From Serratia sp. PL17 (GTDB lineage: Bacteria; Pseudomonadota; Gammaproteobacteria; Enterobacterales; Enterobacteriaceae), in NCBI RefSeq assembly GCF_017832355.1, contig NZ_JAFIBY010000006.1, positions 248,001 through 312,000 on the forward strand: a DNA stretch of 64,000 nt, read 5' to 3'. A program made the position numbers and the translations under genes. Of this stretch, positions 8,950 through 19,546 are shown one piece after another. The notes under the pieces were generated by a model. That model had not been told where the DNA came from. It saw only the letters and a program-made list of their open reading frames with translations, and did no database searches. Every line of letters starts with the position of its first letter. The stretch's first letter is position 1.

Positions 8950-9918
8950 ATGAGCAATCTATTCGATGCCATTGTTTCCGCCCATCAGCACTTGCGCCCG
9001 CAGGTTCGCGTGACCCCGCTGGACCACAGCGTATTGCTGTCACAGCAGTTGGGCTGCGAGCTGTATCTGAAATGCGACCATCTGCAACATACCGGCTCCT
9101 TCAAGTTTCGTGGTGCCAGCAACAAACTGCGGTTGCTCAATGACCAACAGCGCAGCTGCGGGGTGATCGCCGCTTCTACCGGGAATCATGGCCAAGCCGT
9201 CGCGTTGGCAGGCAAACTGATGGGTGTCAGCGTGACGGTGTATGCCCCAGAAACGGCGGCAGCGATCAAACTGGAGACCATCCGTGCGCTCGGCGGTAAG
9301 GTGGAATTGATACCGGGCGATGCACTGAATGCCGAACAGGCGGGAGAAAAGGCGGCCATTGAGCAAGGTAAAGTCTATATCTCACCCTATAACGACCCAC
9401 AGGTGGTTGCCGGTCAGGGCACCTGCGGCATGGAGCTAGTGGAGCAGCAAGCGGATTTGGATGCGGTGTTTGTCGCAGTGGGAGGCGGCGGCTATATTTC
9501 AGGAATTGGTACCGTTCTGCAGCGATTGTCTCCCAAAACACAGCTTATCGCCTGCTGGCCAGAAAATGCCACCAGCATGTATAGCGCACTGGAAGCCGGC
9601 CATATTTATCCGGTGGAAGAACGGGACACGCTGTCCGATGGCACCGCTGGCGGTGTCGAGCCGAACGCAATCACCTTCCCGCTGTGCCAGCAGGTGATTG
9701 ACCGAAAAATATTGGTCAGTGAAGCGGAAATCAAGCAGGCCATGCGCCAGATTGCCGCCAGCGATCGCTGGATTATTGAGGGCGCAGCCGGAGTAGCCTT
9801 AGCTGCCGCCATCAAACTCGCGCCGGAATTTCAGGGGAAGAAAGTGGCGGTAGTGCTGTGTGGCAAAAACATCGTACTGGAAAAATACCTCAAGGCCATC
9901 TCCGATGAGAATCATTAA
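8950..9918 (+). CDS. PLP-dependent threonine/serine dehydratase-family enzyme (EutB/BhcB-like)
   Basis: Fold-type II PLP enzyme of 322 residues, the length of short threonine dehydratases, serine racemases and beta-hydroxyaspartate dehydratases. It lacks the C-terminal ACT regulatory domain of IlvA. The Schiff-base lysine is K52 in GSFKFRGA, and the phosphate-binding loop GGGGYISG lies near residue 178. The ATG at 8950 follows AGGAGCC. The stop lies 14 bases inside the next gene, an ornithine-cyclodeaminase-family member, so the two are almost certainly co-translated. This pairing recalls EutB/EutC and BhcB/BhcD. No other ectoine genes are nearby. Substrate is unproven: serine, threonine or hydroxyaspartate are the leading options. 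Confidence 0.82.
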   Translation: MSNLFDAIVSAHQHLRPQVRVTPLDHSVLLSQQLGCELYLKCDHLQHTGSFKFRGASNKLRLLNDQQRSCGVIAASTGNHGQAVALAGKLMGVSVTVYAPETAAAIKLETIRALGGKVELIPGDALNAEQAGEKAAIEQGKVYISPYNDPQVVAGQGTCGMELVEQQADLDAVFVAVGGGGYISGIGTVLQRLSPKTQLIACWPENATSMYSALEAGHIYPVEERDTLSDGTAGGVEPNAITFPLCQQVIDRKILVSEAEIKQAMRQIAASDRWIIEGAAGVALAAAIKLAPEFQGKKVAVVLCGKNIVLEKYLKAISDENH

Positions 9919-10846
9919 TAAACGGCAGATTCTTGACGCTTTCGATGCTGATGCAGTCACTTTGTTGCTTAAACAGGGGTTTATTGCCTATTCACAGCAA
10001 CGGGTGCAACAGCCGCCAGTTCAGCACTTCCTCTTCGAGCAGGCGTCGGGTGACTGCTGCATTAAATCAGCGTGGCTGGAAGGGGACGAACAATTTGTCA
10101 TCAAGGTTTCTTCCGGCTTTTATCACAACGCGTTGCAGGGCCTGGCCAGCAATCAAGGGCTGATGATGGCCTTCTCGGCGCAGACCGGCGTACCGCAGGC
10201 ATTATTGTTGGACGAAGGTTGGCTGACCGCGTTACGCACCGCGCTGGCCGGACGTATTGCCGCCGAACTGTGCGCACCAGCGGATATCCCGGCGATTGGC
10301 CTCATCGGTTGTGGCATGCAGGCCAGGCTGCAATTGCAACACCTCAAACCGCAGACGACCTGTCGCGACGTTTGGGTGTGGGGCCGTAACGAACCGGCGT
10401 TAGACGCTTTCCGTCGCGAAGCGGAGGCGGAAGGATTTCGGGTACAGACCACGCAGGATGCCGCAGAATTGGCGGGACACTGCCGGTTGATTGTCACCAC
10501 AACACCCAGCCGTGAACCCATTCTGCGGGCAGCAGATATTCAACCCGGTACCCACATCACTGCCGTCGGCGCCGATGCTCAGGGTAAGCAGGAACTGGAG
10601 AGCAGCCTGGTTGCCAGCGCGGATGTGTTGCTGGTCGACGCGGTGTCCCAGTGCACAGAATACGGCGAGATCGCCACGGCTTATCGGCAGGGTTTACTTC
10701 AATCGACGCCAATCGTCGAATTCGGTACGGCATTGGCTCAGGGGATAAAAGTGCGCAGTGATCCTCGGCAAATCACCCTCGCCGATCTCACCGGGCTGGC
10801 GATTCAGGATGTGCAAATTGTGAAAGGCATTTTGGCACGGCTATAA
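9905..10846 (+). CDS. Ornithine cyclodeaminase/mu-crystallin family protein (EutC/BhcD-like imine reductase)
   Basis: NAD(P)-dependent enzyme of 313 residues. The start is the ATG at 9905, inside the end of the dehydratase gene (14-base overlap, different frame). The Rossmann glycine motif GLIGCGMQA lies near residue 130, and the family segments FVIKVSSGFYHN and LTALRTALAGRIAAE (substrate and cofactor contacts) are present. Family members act as ornithine cyclodeaminase, alanine dehydrogenase, ketimine reductase or iminosuccinate reductase. Coupling to a hydroxy-amino-acid dehydratase favours an imine reductase that traps the unstable dehydratase product. That is inference from context, since the fold alone does not fix the reaction. 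Confidence 0.82.
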   Translation: MRIINKRQILDAFDADAVTLLLKQGFIAYSQQRVQQPPVQHFLFEQASGDCCIKSAWLEGDEQFVIKVSSGFYHNALQGLASNQGLMMAFSAQTGVPQALLLDEGWLTALRTALAGRIAAELCAPADIPAIGLIGCGMQARLQLQHLKPQTTCRDVWVWGRNEPALDAFRREAEAEGFRVQTTQDAAELAGHCRLIVTTTPSREPILRAADIQPGTHITAVGADAQGKQELESSLVASADVLLVDAVSQCTEYGEIATAYRQGLLQSTPIVEFGTALAQGIKVRSDPRQITLADLTGLAIQDVQIVKGILARL

Positions 10847-10849
10847 CGT

Positions 10850-10873
10850 ACAAGGGCGCAGTTGCGCCCCTGT
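10850..10873. terminator. Hairpin between the cyclodeaminase-family gene and yidA
   Basis: An imperfect inverted repeat (core GGGCGCA, 10854-10860, with TGCGCCC, 10863-10869) lies just after the stop and before the convergent yidA. There is no T tract, so this is a weak call. Confidence 0.45.
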
Positions 10874-10887
10874 AATGCCAAACAGCA

Positions 10888-11703
10888 TTAGGCATTGAGC
10901 ACAAACTTCTCAATGGCGCGCGCTACGCCGTCTTCCGTGTTGGTGGTGGTAACAAACTGTGCCACCGCCTTCAGTTCCGGAATAGCGTTACCCATTGCAA
11001 CGCCGACACCGGCATACTCGATCATCGCGGTGTCGTTAGCCTGGTCGCCCAACGTCATCACGTTTTCACGCGCAATGCCAAGATGATCGGCCAGCATTTT
11101 CACGCCGGCACCTTTATCCACATTTTTATGCAGGAGCTCCAGGAAATAAGGCGCGCTTTTCAGGATGGTGTAGCGCTCATGCGTTTCGGCCGGAATACGG
11201 GCGATAGCGCGATCCAGCAACTCAGGCTCGTCAACCATCATCAATTTCGGGAAACGAATCGAACGATCCATCTCTTCCACACTGCGGTATTTGAGCGGGA
11301 TACCGGTCATTTCCGACTCGTGCACGGTATATTTGCCGATATCTTTGTTCGGCGTATACAGCGTATCGAAATCAAATGCCTGATAGTGGACGCCGAATTC
11401 ACGCGCCATCTGCTCGAAGTAGAGATAATCCTCAAAGCCCAGCGTTTCCTGCAGGATGCAGTCACCGTCAACCGCCTTCAAAACCAGCGCGCCGTTATAG
11501 GTAATACAGAAATCACCGGGACCCTGAATGTCCAACTGACGCAGATAATCCTGCACGCCGACGTAAGGTCGCCCGGTAGCCAGCACGACATGCACCCCTT
11601 TGCGGCGTGCCTCGGTGATCGCCTGCTTTACCGCCGGCGTAATCTGGTGCTGCGGGTTGAGCAGCGTGCCGTCCATATCAATTGCAATCAGTTCAATAGC
11701 CAT
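10888..11703 (-). CDS. yidA: HAD-family sugar phosphatase YidA
   Basis: Cof-type haloacid dehalogenase phosphatase of 271 residues (E. coli YidA has 270) that hydrolyses small sugar phosphates such as erythrose-4-phosphate and alpha-glucose-1-phosphate in vitro. Motif I DMDGTLLN (Asp nucleophile near residue 9), motif II LATGRP and motif IV GDQANDTAMIEYAG are all present, with the C2B cap between II and III. It reads in the same direction as gyrB and lies just beyond the gyrB terminator and an ERIC element, as in E. coli where it also neighbours gyrB. Confidence 0.96.
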   Translation of the reverse strand: MAIELIAIDMDGTLLNPQHQITPAVKQAITEARRKGVHVVLATGRPYVGVQDYLRQLDIQGPGDFCITYNGALVLKAVDGDCILQETLGFEDYLYFEQMAREFGVHYQAFDFDTLYTPNKDIGKYTVHESEMTGIPLKYRSVEEMDRSIRFPKLMMVDEPELLDRAIARIPAETHERYTILKSAPYFLELLHKNVDKGAGVKMLADHLGIARENVMTLGDQANDTAMIEYAGVGVAMGNAIPELKAVAQFVTTTNTEDGVARAIEKFVLNA

Positions 11704-11772
11704 TCGAGCCTCTCCCAGTGGTTTTTTCCATGCTAACGCGTTTCAGCCGGTAATGTCAGCGCCAAAAAAGCG

Positions 11773-11805
11773 TAAAAAAATCCGCGCAAGTCACCCGGCG
11801 CGGAT
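11773..11805 (-). terminator. Terminator of the dnaA-dnaN-recF-gyrB operon
   Basis: On the minus strand ATCCGCGC (complement of 11798-11805) pairs with GCGCGGAT (complement of 11780-11787) around a 10-base loop and is followed by a run of T. It lies 140 bases after the gyrB stop, beyond the ERIC element, so the ERIC is transcribed as 3' UTR. Confidence 0.85.
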
Positions 11806-11819
11806 TTTCAACGATCCCC

Positions 11820-11930
11820 TTCATATTTCAAGTCGCTTCTTATTGGCTGCCTTTACTCACCCCAGTCACTTCGTTATCTAAGCTCCCGGGGATTCGCTCA
11901 GTTGCCGCCTTGATGCAACTCGAATTATTT
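11820..11930 (-). repeat. ERIC element A (between gyrB and yidA)
   Basis: About 110 bases with the ERIC signature. The central inverted repeat is built from CTCACCCCAGTCACTT and TAAGCTCCCGGGGATTC, the same sequences on which the classic ERIC typing primers are based. It is flanked by TTGGCTGC and TTGCCGCCTTGATGCAACT arms. Strand is given relative to the ERIC primer-2 orientation (GTGACTGGGGTGAG reads on the minus strand). Confidence 0.85.
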
Positions 11931-11945
11931 TGGGGGATAAGGACG

Positions 11946-14378
<2,433 letters not shown>

Positions 14379-15464
14379 TTAGTCCTGTGGTTGAACCTCT
14401 ATTTTACCCTGTTCCACGCGGAACATCTTGCCCTTTTCACCGGCCATGTCGGTCACTTGTTCAGCGCTAACAGCACTGACAAAGACCTGGGCCTGGGTGG
14501 CTTTCAGGCGATCGGCCAGCAACCGGCGACGGCCGGTGTCCAGCTCGGAGGCAAAATCATCAATCAGATACAGGCAACGCCGCCCGCTCTGCCGGGTGAG
14601 AAACTCACCCTGCGCTAAGCGCAACGCGCACATCAGCAGCTTAAGCTGACCGCGCGATAACAAATCCTCTACCGGCGTGCCGTCGGCACGAATGCGAAAG
14701 TCCGCTTTATGCGGCCCCACCGCGGTATAGGTTAACGCCCTGTCGCGCTCAAACTGGCGCTCCAGGAGCTCTCCGTAGTCGCTCTCTTTGTCCCAGCCAC
14801 GCTGGAAAGAGAAACTCAGGGCAAATTCGGGCAAAAACTGCGCGCATGTCGCGGTAATATCCGCGGCAATCGCGTCGCTGTAAGCTGCCCGCCATTCGCT
14901 GATGCGCTCGGCCAAGGGGATCAGTTCCTGATCCCACGCGCGGATCTGCGCATAGCGACTGACCTGGCGCAGCGCGGCATTGCGCTGCTTCAGTAACCGT
15001 TTCAGGTTGCTCCAGGCGGTGAAAAAACCGGGTTCGTTATGAAAACAACCCCAGTCCAGGAAGGCGCGCCGGAATTTCGGCCCGCCGTTTAGCAGGGTAA
15101 AACCTTCGGGGGTAATCAGTTGCATCGGCAGTAGCTGCGCCAGTTCAGCCACTTTGTGGCCGTCGCTGCCATCGACACGTACCTTGCTGTCCCCCTGACG
15201 GCTCTTGCTTAATCCTACGGATATTTCACGCTCTGCACCGTCAATGCGGCCGTGCAAAATGAACTCCGGCTGGTCGTGACGAATCACGCGCCCCGCCTGC
15301 AGGCTGCGAAATGCCCGCCCGTGACCGAGGGTATACACCGCCTCAAGCACGCTGGTCTTGCCGCTGCCATTGGCACCCACCAGGAAATTGAACCCCGGCG
15401 CCAGCGCCAAATCCGCAGCTTCTATATTGCGGAAATCTTTAATCAGTAAACGCGTTAATGCCAT
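14379..15464 (-). CDS. recF: DNA replication and repair protein RecF
   Basis: SMC-like ATPase that with RecO and RecR loads RecA at single-strand gaps. The 361 residues (357 in E. coli) show Walker A GANGSGKT at residues 30-37, the ABC signature LSRGQLKLL in the C-terminal half, and Walker [13 protein letters not shown]. Start ATG at 15464. It normally abuts dnaN, but here a 161-base gap holding an imperfect palindrome separates them, so co-translation with dnaN seems lost. gyrB follows 18 bases later. Confidence 0.98.
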   Translation of the reverse strand: MALTRLLIKDFRNIEAADLALAPGFNFLVGANGSGKTSVLEAVYTLGHGRAFRSLQAGRVIRHDQPEFILHGRIDGAEREISVGLSKSRQGDSKVRVDGSDGHKVAELAQLLPMQLITPEGFTLLNGGPKFRRAFLDWGCFHNEPGFFTAWSNLKRLLKQRNAALRQVSRYAQIRAWDQELIPLAERISEWRAAYSDAIAADITATCAQFLPEFALSFSFQRGWDKESDYGELLERQFERDRALTYTAVGPHKADFRIRADGTPVEDLLSRGQLKLLMCALRLAQGEFLTRQSGRRCLYLIDDFASELDTGRRRLLADRLKATQAQVFVSAVSAEQVTDMAGEKGKMFRVEQGKIEVQPQD

Positions 15465-15513
15465 GCCAATTCCATCACCGGGAAATTACGCTCAATGTGA
15501 GGGCGTTATCGGC

Positions 15514-15606
15514 GCTGGCAGTTTACGTGCAGGCAGCGCACAGCAACCGGAGCGTACACAGAGTACGTGAGGATTGCGAGCACTGCCCAAGCGTAAAATG
15601 GCAAGC
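15514..15606. repeat. Imperfect 93-bp palindrome between dnaN and recF
   Basis: Two arms of about 44 bases (15514-15557 and 15563-15606) are inverted copies of one another at roughly 70 percent identity by eye, with a 5-base centre. It differs from the ERIC copies in this window. The arms contain GGCAG/CTGCC and TTTACG/CGTAAA blocks and a GTAC centre on each side. This looks like a small non-coding mobile or REP-like element; the family is not identified. Confidence 0.65.
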
Positions 15607-15625
15607 AAGATAGCCCGGATATCGA

Positions 15626-16726
15626 TCACAACCGCATTGGCATGACGACATAGGCGGCAGACTTACTGGCACCGTCTTCGATCTGCACGCTAGAGACCGA
15701 GTCGGTCAGCAACAAGCGTACATCTTCACACTTGAGTGCATTCAATACGTCCAGCACATAACTGACGTTGAACCCAATTTCCATCTCGGTGCCGTCGTAG
15801 CTGACGTCGAGGATCTCTTCCGCTTCTTCCTGCTCAGGGTTATTGGCGGTGATCTTGAGTTGGTTTTGGCTGACGTACAGGCGCACACCGCGGAACTTTT
15901 CGTTCGACAAAATGGCCGCACGGGCAAAAGCCTGCTTAAGCAAGTCGCAACCGGCTTCCAGCGTTTTGTCCGGGTTCTTCGGCAACACGCGACGATAATC
16001 AGGGAAACGGCCGTCAACCAGCTTGGAAGTGAAGATGAAATCACCGACGTGCGCACGGATGTTGTTACTGCCGATCTGCAATTGCAGCAGCGTATCGCCA
16101 CCGTCCAGCAGACGCACCAGTTCCATCACCCCTTTACGCGGCACGATCACCGAATGCGACGGTAATTGCTGGCCAATAGGCATCGAACACACAGCAAGGC
16201 GGTGACCATCGGTCGCCACGGTACGCAGTTCTTCACCTTCGGTTTCGAACAGCATGCCGTTTAAGTAGTAGCGCACGTCCTGATGAGCCATCGAGAACTG
16301 CGTGGCTTCGATCAGGCGCTTAAGGGTCGCCTGCGGCAGAGAGAATTCAACTTCGCTCTGCCAATCGTCCAGGTTCGGGAAATCTACCGCCGGCAGCGTA
16401 GAAAGGGAGAAGCGACTGCGGCCAGAACGCACCAGCATACGCTCGCCTTCCAACGTCACAGTGATCTCAGCCCCTTCAGGCAAACCACGGCAGATATCAA
16501 ATAATTTACGCGCGGGGACGGTAGTCGCGCCCGCTTCATGAGGTTGGGACAGGGCAACGCGCGCCACCATCTCCATCTCCAGATCGGTGCCGGTCAACAG
16601 CAGGCAGCCTTCTGTGACCTGCAACAGCAGGTTACCCAGAATAGGCAGCGTTGGGCGGCCGCCCAGCGGGCTGCTCACCTGTTGCAGCGGTTTTAGCAGA
16701 TGCTCACGTTCAACGATAAATTTCAT
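15626..16726 (-). CDS. dnaN: DNA polymerase III beta sliding clamp
   Basis: Ring-forming processivity clamp of the replicase. The 366 residues match the E. coli length and comprise three similar clamp domains of about 120 residues each. The start MKFIVEREHLLKPLQQV and the C-terminal VMPMRL are nearly invariant in enterobacteria; the latter is part of the partner-binding cleft. The ATG lies 4 bases after the dnaA stop, so the genes are translationally linked. An added intergenic element follows before recF. Confidence 0.99.
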   Translation of the reverse strand: MKFIVEREHLLKPLQQVSSPLGGRPTLPILGNLLLQVTEGCLLLTGTDLEMEMVARVALSQPHEAGATTVPARKLFDICRGLPEGAEITVTLEGERMLVRSGRSRFSLSTLPAVDFPNLDDWQSEVEFSLPQATLKRLIEATQFSMAHQDVRYYLNGMLFETEGEELRTVATDGHRLAVCSMPIGQQLPSHSVIVPRKGVMELVRLLDGGDTLLQLQIGSNNIRAHVGDFIFTSKLVDGRFPDYRRVLPKNPDKTLEAGCDLLKQAFARAAILSNEKFRGVRLYVSQNQLKITANNPEQEEAEEILDVSYDGTEMEIGFNVSYVLDVLNALKCEDVRLLLTDSVSSVQIEDGASKSAAYVVMPMRL

Positions 16727-16730
16727 AGCG

Positions 16731-18122
16731 CTAGGAAGATAATGTTCTGATTAAATTGGAGAAATCTTCTTTGATGTCGTGACTTTCCTCACGCAACTGC
16801 TCGATCTTCCGGCAGGCGTGCAACACCGTGGTATGGTCGCGGCCACCAAACGCATCGCCGATTTCTGGCAGGCTGTGGTTGGTGAGTTCTTTCGCTAACG
16901 CCATCGCCATTTGACGTGGACGGGCAACGGAACGCGAGCGCCGCTTGGACAACAAATCTGCGATTTTAATTTTATAGTATTCCGCCACCGTCTTTTGAAT
17001 ATTATCGATGGTGACCAACTTTTCTTGCAGTGCCAGTAGATCGCGCAGCGCTTCACGCACGAAATCAATGGTAATGGCACGTCCGGTAAAGTTTGCGTTG
17101 GCGATCACGCGGTTCAACGCCCCTTCGAGCTCACGCACGTTGGAACGCAGGCGCTTGGCGATAAAGAACGCCACTTCTCCTGGCAGACGGATATTGTTTT
17201 CGTCAGCCTTTTTCATCAGGATCGCTACGCGGGTTTCCAGCTCCGGCGGTTCGATGGCTACCGTTAATCCCCAACCGAAGCGGGATTTCAGACGGTCTTC
17301 CACCCCGTTAATCTCTTTAGGATAACGGTCCGACGTCAGGATAATCTGCTGATTGCCTTCTAACAGCGCGTTAAAGGTATGGAAGAACTCTTCCTGCGAA
17401 CGCTCTTTATTGGCAAAAAATTGTATGTCATCGATCAGCAGCGCATCGACCGAACGGTAATAACGCTTAAATTCTTCAATGGCATTGTTCTGCAACGCTT
17501 TGACCATGTCTTGCACAAAGCGTTCAGAGTGCATGTAGACCACTTTGGCGTTAGCTTTGCGCGCCATGATGCCGTTGCCAACCGCGTGCAACAGGTGGGT
17601 TTTACCCAGACCGGTGCCACCATAAAGGAACAACGGGTTATAGGCGCCGCCTGGGTTATCCGCAACCTGGCGAGCCGCCGCGCGCGCCAACTGGTTGGAT
17701 TTACCTTCAACAAAGTTATCAAAGGTATGCTTTGGGTTAACGTTGGAACGGTAAGAAAGCTCCGGCTGCGGTGCCGCGTTGTCCCAGCTTGGGCGGGTAG
17801 GCGCAGCAACGCGCACCACGGGTGCACTCGGGGCGCTAACACTGGCGGTGACGGTTTGGCTGATGATTTGGGAAAGCGGTTTGCTGCCCACTTCAAAACG
17901 CAGCAATGGCGCATCCGTACCGCAGAAATCATTTAACAGGCCATTGATATTGTTTAAGTACTTATCGCGAACCCAATCCAGCACAAAACGATTTGGCGCA
18001 TAAAGCGCCAGGGTGTTGTCACTCAGTTCCGCCTGCAATGGGCGTATCCACATACTAAATTCTGTGGCAGGTAACTCATCCTGCAATCGGGCAAGACACT
18101 GCTGCCAAAGCGAAAGTGACAC
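16731..18122 (-). CDS. dnaA: Chromosomal replication initiator DnaA
   Basis: AAA+ ATPase that binds DnaA boxes and melts oriC. GTG at 18122 is chosen: GGAG stands 6 bases upstream and the product then begins VSLSLWQQ, as in E. coli, which also uses GTG. This gives 463 residues; another GTG four codons upstream lacks a spaced ribosome site. Domain I (about 1-85, DnaB/DiaA binding), a variable linker, Walker A GGTGLGKT, Walker B LLIDDIQ and the C-terminal helix-turn-helix with the signature [12 protein letters not shown] are all visible. DnaA boxes upstream suggest autoregulation. First gene of dnaA-dnaN-recF-gyrB. Confidence 0.98.
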   Translation of the reverse strand: MSLSLWQQCLARLQDELPATEFSMWIRPLQAELSDNTLALYAPNRFVLDWVRDKYLNNINGLLNDFCGTDAPLLRFEVGSKPLSQIISQTVTASVSAPSAPVVRVAAPTRPSWDNAAPQPELSYRSNVNPKHTFDNFVEGKSNQLARAAARQVADNPGGAYNPLFLYGGTGLGKTHLLHAVGNGIMARKANAKVVYMHSERFVQDMVKALQNNAIEEFKRYYRSVDALLIDDIQFFANKERSQEEFFHTFNALLEGNQQIILTSDRYPKEINGVEDRLKSRFGWGLTVAIEPPELETRVAILMKKADENNIRLPGEVAFFIAKRLRSNVRELEGALNRVIANANFTGRAITIDFVREALRDLLALQEKLVTIDNIQKTVAEYYKIKIADLLSKRRSRSVARPRQMAMALAKELTNHSLPEIGDAFGGRDHTTVLHACRKIEQLREESHDIKEDFSNLIRTLSS

Positions 18123-18352
18123 GGCGGACTCCACTCGAACAAGATCAATAAAAGAAAAGAATCAGGCTACTTTTTTATAACTCATGATTTTTGACACATA
18201 CCCGGCATCGGCAGTTTGCCTGTGGGGGATGCGAACCGCCTTTCACGGTTTATGTCCCTCACGATCCCCGCTTGAGAGATCGCGATCGGAATGACGGATC
18301 ATAGCGCAATCCGCGCAAGAGATCCTCCCCTTCATCACAGATTAGATCCATT

Positions 18353-18361
18353 TTATCCACA
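18353..18361 (+). promoter_or_regulatory. DnaA box upstream of dnaA
   Basis: Exact TTATCCACA 9-mer, about 230 bases upstream of the dnaA start. Together with the TTATCCACG at 18463-18471 it fits DnaA autoregulation. Confidence 0.75.
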
Positions 18362-18512
18362 GGCCCCGGCCTGCGGCGATCTTTTCGCCAGTCACGCTAA
18401 ATTGCAGGCAAAATACCGTGTGAGTAACGGTATTTTTTACATTGTCAACCGGTTATACCCTGTTATCCACGCCGGATCCTGGGTTTTCACGCTAAGGATC
18501 GCATCGGGATCC

Positions 18513-18540
18513 TTGCGATTTACCCCTGAGTCCGTATAAT
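18513..18540 (+). promoter_or_regulatory. Sigma70 promoter 1 of rpmH-rnpA-yidD-yidC
   Basis: -35 TTGCGA (18513-18518), 16-base spacer, perfect -10 TATAAT (18535-18540). It lies 264 bases upstream of rpmH. Confidence 0.65.
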
Positions 18541-18671
18541 CTTCGCCCTACGTGTGTACCTGGTTCCTTAATGGTGAGTCATTAACCGGACAGGATTCTG
18601 CGGTGACCACGGGCCAAGACCGGATTTTACTCCGAATTGGCAGACAACCAGGTAGGCTAGCGCAATGTGAA

Positions 18672-18700
18672 TTGACTCAGGACTGTACAATTATTACAAT
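18672..18700 (+). promoter_or_regulatory. Sigma70 promoter 2 of rpmH-rnpA-yidD-yidC
   Basis: -35 TTGACT (18672-18677), 17-base spacer, -10 TACAAT (18695-18700). This is the stronger of the two by consensus match and would give a leader of about 100 bases. Confidence 0.7.
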
Positions 18701-18792
18701 CCCGCCTCTTTATATATTGCGATTGAGGCGTCGGTCGTCTTCACGCCGAGTAGCCAAACGCGTTTACTGATCAGTAATTATTTTAAGTTTAG

Positions 18793-18945
<153 letters not shown>

Positions 18946-18963
18946 TAAAAGCTAACCCGCTGA

Positions 18964-19323
18964 GTGGTTAAGCTCGCTTTTCCCAGGGAGTTACGTTTGT
19001 TAACTCCCACTCACTTCACTTTCGTCTTCCAGCAGCCACAACGGGCTGGCACGCCGCAAATCACCATCCTCGGCCGCCTGAACCAGCTGGGGCATCCCCG
19101 CATCGGTCTTACTGTCGCCAAAAAACACGTCAAACGCGCGCATGAACGCAATCGGATAAAACGCCTAACCCGCGAAAGCTTCCGTTTACGTCAGCACGAG
19201 TTACCGGCGATGGATTTTGTCGTAGTGGCCAAAAAAGGGATAGCGGATTTGGATAACCGCGCGCTGACGGAAGCTTTGGAAAAATTATGGCGTCGCCACT
19301 GTCGCCAGGCTCCCGCATCCTGA
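18964..19323 (+). CDS. rnpA: Ribonuclease P protein component
   Basis: Basic protein subunit of RNase P, which with the RnpB RNA trims tRNA 5' leaders. The 119 residues start at GTG ([13 protein letters not shown]), the start used in E. coli. The RNR signature [18 protein letters not shown] is present in the middle, and the [11 protein letters not shown] strand follows. The 3' end overlaps yidD by 37 bases in another frame, a conserved arrangement that couples the two. Confidence 0.98.
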   Translation: MVKLAFPRELRLLTPTHFTFVFQQPQRAGTPQITILGRLNQLGHPRIGLTVAKKHVKRAHERNRIKRLTRESFRLRQHELPAMDFVVVAKKGIADLDNRALTEALEKLWRRHCRQAPAS

Positions 19324-19544
19324 TCGGGCTGGTGCGAGCTTACCAGCTCGTCATCAGTCCGCTGCTTGGGCCTCGTTGTCGCTTCCAGCCGACATGCTCT
19401 CATTACGCAATTGAGGCATTAAGCAGGTTTGGCATGATAAAAGGCAGTTGGTTAGCATTGAAACGCGTATTAAAATGCCACCCTTTGAACCCAGGTGGCG
19501 ATGATCCCGTGCCGCCGAAACCCGACGATAACAGAGAACACTAA
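19287..19544 (+). CDS. yidD: Membrane protein insertion efficiency factor YidD
   Basis: Small 85-residue protein that helps YidC insert inner-membrane proteins and associates with the membrane through an amphipathic N-terminal helix. The family core is seen: [20 protein letters not shown], the [11 protein letters not shown] cysteine motif and [17 protein letters not shown]. It starts at ATG 19287 within rnpA and ends 2 bases before yidC. Length and order match E. coli exactly. Confidence 0.97.
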   Translation: MASPLSPGSRILIGLVRAYQLVISPLLGPRCRFQPTCSHYAIEALSRFGMIKGSWLALKRVLKCHPLNPGGDDPVPPKPDDNREH

Positions 19545-19546
19545 CG

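Noticed and set aside
18552-18770. 72-codon frame upstream of rpmH
   Set aside because: It spans a near-consensus promoter (18672-18700) and has no ribosome site, so it is leader DNA.
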